From assembly GCA_021816545.1 (NCBI GenBank), contig JAKAXP010000086.1, positions 1 to 8,997 on the forward strand: a stretch of DNA of 8,997 nucleotides, in the 5' to 3' direction. This DNA comes from Bacteroidota bacterium. GTDB lineage: Bacteria > Bacteroidota > Bacteroidia > Bacteroidales > VadinHA17. Under the pieces are notes generated by a model. That model was not told the origin of the DNA and did not search any database. It saw nothing but the letters and a program-made list of their open reading frames with translations. Shown piece after piece: positions 1-5,837 of the stretch (the first letter of the stretch is position 1; every line of letters begins with the position of its first letter). The position numbers were made by a program, and so were the translations under genes.

Positions 1-1099
1 TGATCTGGTTCAGTGTCTCGTCTATTGCCCTTGAGGTGGGCGACAGGCCAATGCTGATTCCGGGCCACAGGCTTCTTCCCTTGAGGTTCTGGTCATTCCA
101 CCAGCCAAGCAGTACCGGGAAGCTCTGGGCAAGCTGGTTGATCGGCCAGTAGAGCTGAGGCGAGTAATAGTCGATCCATCCCTTGTTGAGCCAGAGCTTC
201 GCATCAGCATAGAGTGTCTCATGCTGGTTGAATCCGCCGCCAATAGCAGGAGGATTGTATGGCTGCCATATGCCGAATGGGCTAAGCCCGAACTTGACCC
301 ATGGTTTCTCGGCTTTTATCCCTTTGTATAACCTTTCAATAAATGTATTGACAGCCTCCCTGCGCCAGTCGGAGCGCGAAAGCTTCCCGCCGGAGGCCTG
401 ATATGCCTGCCAGCTCTGGTCATCGGGAAAATCCTTGAAGTTGTTATAGTCGGGATAGGGATAGAAATAGTCGTCGAAATGGATGCCGTCAAGGTCATAG
501 CGGCGTACCAGGTCCATAACCACATTGTATGAGTGATCCTGGGTTCCCTTGAGAGCGGGATCCATCCACCAGTAGTTCTCCACCTCGAGCTTGACCACCA
601 GGTCAGGGCGTTTTTTCACAATTGAAACATCAGTCGGAGGTCCGCCTGCCGGGTGGTTTGCACGATACGGATTGAGCCATGCATGCAGCTCAATACCCCT
701 GGCATGTGCCTCATCAATCCAGAACTGCAGGGGGTCATAATAAGGATCAGGCGCCTTGCCCTGCTCGCCGGTCAGGTAGTACGACCACGGTTCCAGGTCG
801 CTTTTGTACATGGCGTCACAATGCGGTCTTACCTGGAAAATCACGGCGTTGAAATTGTTTTTGCAGAGCAGGTCGAGGAGGGCTATCGCCTCCCTCTTCT
901 GCTCTTCAATGGAGAGGCCCGGTTTGCTGGGCCAGTTTATGTTGGCGACGGTTGCCACCCAGGCAGCGCGGAACTCGCGCTCGGCGCCCGGGGTGCGGCC
1001 CGACGGGTCACCCGTCACGGCTTTCTTCTGTGTTGCGCATCCGGCAACAGCAATGGCCATCAGCGCTGCAATTACTCTGATAGAGGTCTTTAATGCCAT
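1..1099 (-). CDS. GHL10 (DUF187) family glycosyl-hydrolase-like lipoprotein, 3' end cut by the window
   Basis: Reading leftward from ATG at 1099-1097, the frame stays open for 366 codons to the window edge, so the C-terminus is missing. The N-terminus is a lipoprotein signal with lipobox V-A-G-C and acceptor Cys21. The mature part shows hallmarks of the GHL10/DUF187 TIM-barrel family (the YngK/YddW type): F-R-A-A-W-V-A-T from Phe43, F-Q-V-R-P-H around Arg91, D-G-I-H-F-D-D-Y at 204-211 (acidic residues in the expected active-site strand), a G-L-S-P-F-G-I-W segment, and D-Y-Y-S-P-Q-L-Y-W at 310-318. The family acts on polysaccharide or peptidoglycan glycan strands; E. coli YddW (DigH) cleaves denuded peptidoglycan. 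The substrate here cannot be read from sequence. It should be anchored to a membrane facing the periplasm or cell surface. There is no Shine-Dalgarno sequence. It lies on the same strand as the downstream-reading repressor but is separated from it by the repeat-bearing spacer, so it is probably its own unit. The fold and family call is secure; the function is not. Confidence 0.93.
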   Translation of the reverse strand, partial: MALKTSIRVIAALMAIAVAGCATQKKAVTGDPSGRTPGAEREFRAAWVATVANINWPSKPGLSIEEQKREAIALLDLLCKNNFNAVIFQVRPHCDAMYKSDLEPWSYYLTGEQGKAPDPYYDPLQFWIDEAHARGIELHAWLNPYRANHPAGGPPTDVSIVKKRPDLVVKLEVENYWWMDPALKGTQDHSYNVVMDLVRRYDLDGIHFDDYFYPYPDYNNFKDFPDDQSWQAYQASGGKLSRSDWRREAVNTFIERLYKGIKAEKPWVKFGLSPFGIWQPYNPPAIGGGFNQHETLYADAKLWLNKGWIDYYSPQLYWPINQLAQSFPVLLGWWNDQNLKGRSLWPGISIGLSPTSRAIDETLNQI

Positions 1100-1129
1100 A
1101 ATGATCTGGTTTTATTGTGGTGGCTGATA

Positions 1130-1137
1130 CAAATTTA
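1130..1137 (-). promoter_or_regulatory. Putative Bacteroidota -7 box for the GHL10 gene
   Basis: On the minus strand these bases read TAAATTTG, a full match to the TAnnTTTG -7 element of the Bacteroidota primary sigma factor. It ends 30 bp before the GHL10 start codon, a sensible leader length. No clear TTTG -33 element is seen at the usual distance upstream, so the call is tentative. Confidence 0.4.
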
Positions 1138-1211
1138 AGAATCCTCTCCGGCTGGCATCAGGGGAGATGAAAATTATATGAGGTTATACAACATATATCA
1201 TACAAATTAAT

Positions 1212-1315
1212 AGGCAGTAGGCAAGAGGCAAGAGGCAATAGTGTTGACAATGCATACCTTAACTAAATGATTAGCAGATTCTTCACTACTGCCTACTGCC
1301 TACTGCCTATTGCCT
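1212..1315. repeat. Large inverted repeat of 7-bp units (four heptamers per arm)
   Basis: The left arm (1212-1243) reads AGGCAGT, AGGCAAG, AGGCAAG, AGGCAAT, then AGTG. The right arm (1284-1315), read on the minus strand, gives AGGCAAT, AGGCAGT, AGGCAGT, AGGCAGT, then AGTG. Both arms therefore contain four heptamers plus the same AGTG end, pointing at each other across a 40-bp AT-rich centre (1244-1283). The arms agree at 26 of 32 positions, and all differences fall in the last two bases of heptamers. The right arm starts 6 bp after the repressor stop codon. A transcript could fold into a long imperfect hairpin, so a terminator or 3'-end stabiliser for the repressor mRNA is possible. A mobile or replicating intergenic element is the other reading, supported by the second copy at 3869-3909. 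It encodes no protein. Confidence 0.9.
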
Positions 1316-1321
1316 GGTTCC

Positions 1322-2086
1322 TCAGACCAGTGTCACCTCAATCCCCTTCTCGCGGATAATCTGGATGATATTGCCGGGAGCATTACGGTCTGTGATGATG
1401 TGGTGTACTTTGTTGAGATTACAGATCTTTCCGAAACCCCTCTTTCCGAACTTGGTTGAGTCGGCCAGCACTATTACCTCCTGTGCGGCATTAATCATGT
1501 ACTGGTTGAGATGTGCCTCGGCGATGTTGCTGGTTGTAAGTCCGTGGTCAAGATCGAGCCCGTCAATGCCGATGAAGAGCTTGCTGCACATCATCTCAGT
1601 CAGGAGTGACTCCGCATATGGCCCTATGGCTGATGCGGAGCTCTTGCGAAGCGACCCGCCAAGCTGGATAATGTCAATATTGGGCTTGTAACTTAGTATC
1701 AGTGACACCTTAACCGAAGGGGTAATCACAGTTATGGGTTCCTGAATTGTAATATGCTGCGCAAATGCCAGCACCGTCGTTCCGGAAGCAATTATAATAC
1801 GGTCATTTTTAACCAGCAGCCTGCTTGCTGCCATGGCAATCCTCGTCTTCTCCCCTACCTGTACCTTTTCCTTCTCATCGATGTGCCGGTCAATAGTAAG
1901 TGAACTCACCTGCCCGGCACTTCCGTGGGTCCGGATCAGCATCCTTTTTTCCTCCAGATCTTTCAAATCCTTTCGAATCGTAACTTCTGAAACTCCCAAC
2001 CGTAAGCTAAGGTCATGCACCCTGACATAACCTTCCTTCTCAAGTTCAGCAAGGATAATCCTGTGGCGTTGCGATATGTTTCTCAT
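1322..2086 (-). CDS. glpR: DeoR/GlpR-family transcriptional repressor
   Basis: A 254-residue protein, the normal full length for DeoR-family regulators. Residues 6-55 form the N-terminal winged helix-turn-helix (helix pair around D-L-S-L-R-L-G-V-S and E-V-T-I-R-K-D-L, then the wing with R-T-H-G). The rest is the DeoRC sensor domain, of the ISOCOT fold that binds phosphorylated sugars or polyols: S-G-T-T at about 102, G-G-S-L-R-K at about 144, F-I-G-I-D-G-L near 172, and A-D-S-T-K-F-G-K-R near 211. It is divergent from the glycerol-3-phosphate dehydrogenase, the classic arrangement of a local regulator. By analogy with GlpR it would repress the glp genes and be released by glycerol 3-phosphate or a related phosphate ester; that ligand is inferred from context only. 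ATG 2086-2084 places the HTH at the expected distance from the N-terminus. No Shine-Dalgarno sequence is evident. The gene symbol rests on neighbourhood rather than on residues specific to GlpR. Confidence 0.9.
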   Translation of the reverse strand: MRNISQRHRIILAELEKEGYVRVHDLSLRLGVSEVTIRKDLKDLEEKRMLIRTHGSAGQVSSLTIDRHIDEKEKVQVGEKTRIAMAASRLLVKNDRIIIASGTTVLAFAQHITIQEPITVITPSVKVSLILSYKPNIDIIQLGGSLRKSSASAIGPYAESLLTEMMCSKLFIGIDGLDLDHGLTTSNIAEAHLNQYMINAAQEVIVLADSTKFGKRGFGKICNLNKVHHIITDRNAPGNIIQIIREKGIEVTLV

Positions 2087-2123
2087 AATTCCAGACCGAA
2101 TCCCGGATTTTTTGATTGCAGTT

Positions 2124-2155
2124 CAAAAGTAAAAACAAAACTAATATAAAACAAG
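2124..2155 (-). promoter_or_regulatory. Putative promoter of the DeoR/GlpR gene
   Basis: On the minus strand, 2131-2124 reads TACTTTTG, a full match to the Bacteroidota TAnnTTTG -7 element. About 20 bp upstream, 2155-2152 reads CTTG, three of four bases of the TTTG -33 element. Transcription would start near 2117, giving a leader of about 30 nt. A second full -7 match, TAGTTTTG, lies at 2143-2136 without a good -33 partner; it may be an alternative start or chance in AT-rich DNA. Confidence 0.5.
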
Positions 2156-2171
2156 AAAAATAAATTCTTAA

Positions 2172-2187
2172 TAATACTTAAATATTA
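2172..2187. promoter_or_regulatory. Near-palindrome in the divergent spacer, candidate repressor operator
   Basis: TAATACTTAAATATTA is a 16-bp palindrome with one mismatched pair. It is placed near the middle of the glpR-glpD spacer, between the outward-facing promoter candidates. That position suits an operator through which one regulator controls both genes. The spacer is very AT-rich, so chance palindromes are likely, and nothing in the sequence ties this site to the DeoR protein. Confidence 0.3.
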
Positions 2188-2216
2188 CGATTCTTTATTT
2201 TTTCTTTCTTATTTGT

Positions 2217-2247
2217 TTTGATTTAAGAAATGGTTGTTCTATTTTTA
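2217..2247 (+). promoter_or_regulatory. Putative promoter of glpD
   Basis: TTTG at 2217-2220 fits a Bacteroidota -33 element. After a 19-bp spacer, 2240-2247 reads TATTTTTA, seven of eight positions of TAnnTTTG. Transcription would start near 2254, about 36 nt before the TTG start codon. Another TTTG at 2212-2215 is an alternative -33 element. The match is imperfect and the region is AT-rich. Confidence 0.4.
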
Positions 2248-2289
2248 CCCTGGATTTCTGACATAAATCATAATTAAGACATATATACC

Positions 2290-3861
2290 TTGGAAAGAGA
2301 AGATTTTTTAAAGGATTTGAAAGACAGGAAGCGGCAGTGGGATTTCATAATCATCGGTGGGGGCGCTACAGGTCTTGGAATTGCCGTTGATGCAGCAGCA
2401 AGGGGTTACAGCACACTTTTACTTGAGCAGTCTGACTTTGCAAAGGCCACCTCCGCACGAAGCACCAAGCTCGTTCACGGAGGCGTCCGCTATCTTCAGA
2501 AGGGAGATGTTGCCCTCGTGAGAGAAGCGCTTCGTGAAAGGGGTTATCTCCGGAGAAATGCACCGCACCTTGTGAAAAACCAGCGTTTCATAATAGGCAA
2601 CTACAGGTGGTGGGAAAAACCATTATATACCGTTGGTCTTACATTCTACGATATGCTTTCAGGCGGAATGAGCCTCGGCCGGTCACTCCCCATGAGCCGT
2701 ACACAGGTTATTAAATCCATCCCGCAGATCGTCCACCAGGGTCTCAGGGGCGGTGTGGTATACCATGACGGCCAGTTTGACGACTCCCGTCTCGCCATCA
2801 ACCTGATGCAGACTGCCATCGAAAAAGGTGCCACAGTAGTCAATTATGCAAAGGTAATACAGCTTCTCAAAGGCTCTGACGGTCAGATCTCAGGTGTTGT
2901 TGCAAGGGATGAGCTTGAAGGAACCCGCTTCACTGCCGAGGGGAAATGCATTGTTAATGCCACCGGCATCTTTGTAGACAGCGTAATAAAGATGGATAAT
3001 CCCGAGGAGAAGCCTCTCGTAAGACCGAGCCAGGGAGTTCATCTTGTCGTCGACAAAAGCTTTCTCGGAGGCGATGACGCCATTATGATACCGAAAACAA
3101 GTGACGGAAGGGTTATGTTCGGTGTCCCATGGCACAACCGGGTGATCCTGGGAACCACTGACATTCCCGTGAAGGAATTCGTCCTTGAGCCGAAGGCCCT
3201 TGACGAAGAAGTTGATTTCATACTTGAAACTGCCGGCAGATACCTTGAAAAGAAACCGCAACGCAGCGATGTTCTCTGCGTTTTCGCAGGTTTGCGCCCG
3301 CTGGCTGCGCCAAGGCACGAAAGTGAAGGTGCAAAGACGAAGGAAATTTCCCGCAGTCACAAAATGCTTGTTTCACCGTCAGGGCTTGTGACAATCACAG
3401 GCGGGAAGTGGACCACCTACCGCAAGATGGCAGAAGACACTGTCAATGCCGGTATCAGGGCCAGGAAGCTTCCCTTCAGGGAATGCCGCACCAAAAACCT
3501 GAGGATACACGGATACTTCGAGAATCCCGACAGGAACAACCGCATGTATATCTACGGAAGTGACCTGGATGAGATACTGAAAATGCAGAAGGAAAATCCC
3601 TCCTGGGCACAGAAACTGGACGGCAGTTCAGAATTCACCGCCGGGGAGGTTATCTGGGCTGTCCGCAGAGAAATGGCACGCACGGTTGATGATGTCCTCG
3701 CACGCAGGGTCAGGGTACTCTACCTTGATGCAAGGAAGTCGATTGAAATGGCCCCCAGGGTAGCCGAGATAATGGCAGAGGAACTTGGCAAAGACAAAAA
3801 CTGGGTCAGGCAGCAGGTGGAGGAGTACACCGCGATGGCACGGGGATACGTGATGGAATAA
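2290..3861 (+). CDS. glpD: FAD-dependent glycerol-3-phosphate dehydrogenase (TTG start)
   Basis: A 523-residue flavoprotein of the aerobic GlpD/GlpA family. It oxidises sn-glycerol 3-phosphate to dihydroxyacetone phosphate at the inner face of the cytoplasmic membrane and passes electrons to quinone. The N-terminal Rossmann motif I-I-G-G-G-A-T-G-L-G begins at Ile21. The family signature S-A-R-S-T-K-L-V-H-G-G-V-R-Y-L follows at about 55-69. Further on come I-L-G-T-T-D-I-P, F-A-G-L-R-P-L-A and T-G-G-K-W-T-T-Y-R-K-M-A-E-D-T. The C-terminal helical DAO_C domain follows, with E-V-I-W-A-V-R-R-E-M-A-R-T-V-D-D. There is no extra [2Fe-2S] domain of the GlpA type, so GlpD is the better name. The start is TTG at 2290: an in-frame stop lies at 2275-2277, and no ATG occurs before the FAD-binding motif. 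It is divergent from the DeoR gene and followed, 7 bp after its stop, by the heptamer repeat. It supplies the oxidation step of the pathway completed by glpT and the GDPD downstream. Confidence 0.96.
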   Translation: MEREDFLKDLKDRKRQWDFIIIGGGATGLGIAVDAAARGYSTLLLEQSDFAKATSARSTKLVHGGVRYLQKGDVALVREALRERGYLRRNAPHLVKNQRFIIGNYRWWEKPLYTVGLTFYDMLSGGMSLGRSLPMSRTQVIKSIPQIVHQGLRGGVVYHDGQFDDSRLAINLMQTAIEKGATVVNYAKVIQLLKGSDGQISGVVARDELEGTRFTAEGKCIVNATGIFVDSVIKMDNPEEKPLVRPSQGVHLVVDKSFLGGDDAIMIPKTSDGRVMFGVPWHNRVILGTTDIPVKEFVLEPKALDEEVDFILETAGRYLEKKPQRSDVLCVFAGLRPLAAPRHESEGAKTKEISRSHKMLVSPSGLVTITGGKWTTYRKMAEDTVNAGIRARKLPFRECRTKNLRIHGYFENPDRNNRMYIYGSDLDEILKMQKENPSWAQKLDGSSEFTAGEVIWAVRREMARTVDDVLARRVRVLYLDARKSIEMAPRVAEIMAEELGKDKNWVRQQVEEYTAMARGYVME

Positions 3862-3868
3862 ACAAAAC

Positions 3869-3909
3869 AGGCAGTAGGCAGTAGGCAGTAGGCAATAGTG
3901 TTGACAATG
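3869..3909 (+). repeat. Second, single-arm copy of the heptamer repeat
   Basis: Three AGGCAGT units (3869-3889) and one AGGCAAT (3890-3896) are followed by AGTG and then TTGACAATG. The final 20 bases, AGGCAATAGTGTTGACAATG (3890-3909), are identical to 1233-1252 in the left arm of the larger copy. No inverted partner arm is found before the sulfatase start at 3952, so this is a half copy. It sits 7 bp after the glpD stop codon, mirroring the position of the other copy behind the repressor stop. Confidence 0.9.
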
Positions 3910-3951
3910 ATAGCTTATAGGGATTAAAACATTGCATAAAAGCGAAATCAG

Positions 3952-5736
3952 ATGAAAAGTAAAGCCAACACCAAAGTCACAGGGCAGAAGGTCATAACAG
4001 GACTCCTCGGCGCAGTAATGGGTTCCATTTTGGCCGTCTCCTGTTCTTCAGGAAAAAGTACGGCACCTGCGGAGGCGAAAAGGCCTAACATCATCGTGAT
4101 TCTTTCGGATGACATCGGCTACTCTGACATCGGTCCCTACGGCTCGGAGATAAAGACTCCCAGTCTTGACCGGCTGGCCTCTGAAGGGATCCGCTTTACC
4201 CACTTTTACAACACCGCCCGTTGCAGCCCGAGCCGTGCTTCGCTGCTGACCGGGCTCTATCCACACCAGGCCGCAATGGGTCACCTGGCAACAAGACCGT
4301 TATGGGATGAACCGGGCTATCTTGATGACCTTAACAGGAACACCGCAACAATTGCCGAGTTGCTGAAGGAAGCCGGTTATGCTACATACATGACCGGCAA
4401 GTGGCATCTCTACGGCATGAACGCATCTGAGCTGCCGCAGGGACCTGATGTTGACACCAGCAACTGGCCGCTGCAGCGTGGATTTGACCGTTTCTTCGGC
4501 CACCTCAGCGGATCATGCAGCTACTGGGATCCGTTCACCCTGCTCAGCGGCAACAAATTCATTGCCCCTGGTGAAGGCTTCTATTACACTGATGCCATCA
4601 GCGACACAGCCGTTAAATATATACGCGAAAATCCTGCCGGAAAGCCCTTCTTCTTTTATGTGGCATATTATGCAGCCCACTGGCCGCTTCACGCGCCGGA
4701 AGAGGAAATTGCAAAATATGACGGTGTTTATGACATAGGCTGGGACTCACTGAGGGCCCAGAGGTTCAGCAGGCAGAAGGAACTGGGAGTTGTCACCCCG
4801 AATCACCGCCTCTCGGAAAGGACTGAGACAATCCCTGCCTGGGAGGATGAGACAATGAAGGAGTGGCAGGAACGACGTATGGAGACCTATGCTGCCATGA
4901 TAGACGTTATGGACCAGGGCATTGGCAGGATACTGAAGGCGCTGGAAGAGAAGGGCGAACTCGACAATACAATAATATTATACATGCAGGATAACGGCGG
5001 CTGCGCCGAACCGGTGCTGACAAACAGGATGGCCAAACCGCTGACCGATGAACAGAAAGTGCTGAAGCCCTACCCGCAGGGCGAGATACTCACCGTACGG
5101 AAACCTGAATATACCCGCGATGGCAGATTCATCCGGACCGGCCGCGGCGTGATGCCCGGACCGGCTGACACCTGGGTAGCCTACGGCGAAGAGTGGGCCA
5201 ACGCCAGCAACACACCCTTCAGGTACTACAAGTCATTTGTGCATGAGGGAGGCATAGCCACACCGCTTATCGTACACTGGCCCGCAGGCCTTGCCAGAAA
5301 GGGAGCCATTGTTGATGAACCAGGTCACCTGATTGACATTATGCCCACTTGCCTCGAACTGGCAGGAGTTAAATACCCTGCTGAGTTCCATGGCGCAATG
5401 ACTACCCCGCCCGAAGGACTCAGTCTCCTTCCGGCCTTTGAAGGGAAGAAGCTTGACCGCGAGTTCCTCTTCTGGGAGCATGAAGGGAACAGGGCAATAA
5501 GGATGGGCAACTGGAAACTGGTATCGAAAGTTGCAACCCCGATGGAGTTCACACCGGAAGATGAGAAAAGCTGGGAGCTTTATGACCTTGAGAAAGACCC
5601 CTCAGAGACGGAAAACCTTGCATCAAAATACCCTGAGAGGGTAAAGAAGATGGCTGCAAAATGGGAAGAGGAGGCAGTGCGCCTTAAAGCCAAACCATGG
5701 CCGTGGGACAAGGGTGCACAGAAATCGGGGGAATGA
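3952..5736 (+). CDS. Lipoprotein sulfatase (formylglycine-dependent, alkaline phosphatase superfamily)
   Basis: A 594-residue exported sulfatase. The N-terminus is basic, then hydrophobic, ending at a lipobox-like A-V-S-C with Cys31, so it is probably a lipoprotein. Metal ligands Asp53 and Asp54 lie in I-L-S-D-D-I-G-Y. The type I sulfatase motif C-S-P-S-R starts at Cys91, the residue converted to formylglycine, with Arg95. Further active-site residues are Lys150 and His152 (T-G-K-W-H), His243 (A-A-H-W), Asp347-Asn348 (Q-D-N-G-G) and Lys427. The C-terminal subdomain ends in W-E-L-Y-D-L-E-K-D-P-S-E-T-E-N-L, typical of the family. The overall pattern, with the N-T-A-R-C start of the motif and the P-H-Q tail, resembles arylsulfatase-type S1_4 enzymes; that subfamily call is from memory. 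It should hydrolyse a sulfate ester outside the cytoplasm. No maturation enzyme (anSME or FGE) is in the window. It lies 90 bp after glpD and 101 bp before glpT on the same strand, so a transcriptional link is possible but not shown. The natural substrate is unknown. Confidence 0.94.
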   Translation: MKSKANTKVTGQKVITGLLGAVMGSILAVSCSSGKSTAPAEAKRPNIIVILSDDIGYSDIGPYGSEIKTPSLDRLASEGIRFTHFYNTARCSPSRASLLTGLYPHQAAMGHLATRPLWDEPGYLDDLNRNTATIAELLKEAGYATYMTGKWHLYGMNASELPQGPDVDTSNWPLQRGFDRFFGHLSGSCSYWDPFTLLSGNKFIAPGEGFYYTDAISDTAVKYIRENPAGKPFFFYVAYYAAHWPLHAPEEEIAKYDGVYDIGWDSLRAQRFSRQKELGVVTPNHRLSERTETIPAWEDETMKEWQERRMETYAAMIDVMDQGIGRILKALEEKGELDNTIILYMQDNGGCAEPVLTNRMAKPLTDEQKVLKPYPQGEILTVRKPEYTRDGRFIRTGRGVMPGPADTWVAYGEEWANASNTPFRYYKSFVHEGGIATPLIVHWPAGLARKGAIVDEPGHLIDIMPTCLELAGVKYPAEFHGAMTTPPEGLSLLPAFEGKKLDREFLFWEHEGNRAIRMGNWKLVSKVATPMEFTPEDEKSWELYDLEKDPSETENLASKYPERVKKMAAKWEEEAVRLKAKPWPWDKGAQKSGE

Positions 5737-5740
5737 ACTG

Positions 5741-5759
5741 TAACAATTAATTAATGTTA
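5741..5759. promoter_or_regulatory. Near-palindrome in the sulfatase-glpT spacer, possible operator
   Basis: TAACAATTAATTAATGTTA is a 19-bp palindrome about a central A with one mismatched pair. It starts 4 bp after the sulfatase stop and 79 bp before glpT. Its half-site, TAACAATTAA, resembles TAATACTTAA in the glpR-glpD spacer, which would suit a shared regulator. It is too AT-rich to act as a strong terminator and has no following T-run. Chance is a real alternative. Confidence 0.25.
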
Positions 5760-5837
5760 AAGAAACAGGTACGAAAGAAAGAAACTCAATATTTGCCCGC
5801 TTAAACCTTTAAGAGCAACCTGACAAACAGAGCACCG

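Noticed and set aside
653..1093. Plus-strand open frame of 146 codons
   Set aside because: It lies antisense within the GHL10 gene, which has clear family motifs on the other strand. Its translation resembles no family I recognise.
1212..1315. CRISPR array
   Set aside because: The repeat units are 7 bp and contiguous with no spacers, and no cas genes are nearby.
2890..3360. Minus-strand open frame of 156 codons in glpD
   Set aside because: It is antisense to conserved dehydrogenase sequence and has no recognisable features.
3901..3906. TTGACA in the heptamer repeat tail as a sigma70 -35 box
   Set aside because: It has no TATAAT-like partner at 16-18 bp, Bacteroidota promoters use TTTG/TAnnTTTG instead, and the motif belongs to the repeated sequence.
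5788..5795. AATATTTG as a -7 box for glpT
   Set aside because: It matches seven of eight positions of TAnnTTTG at a plausible distance from the start, but no TTTG is present at the -33 distance. It is too weak to list as a feature.
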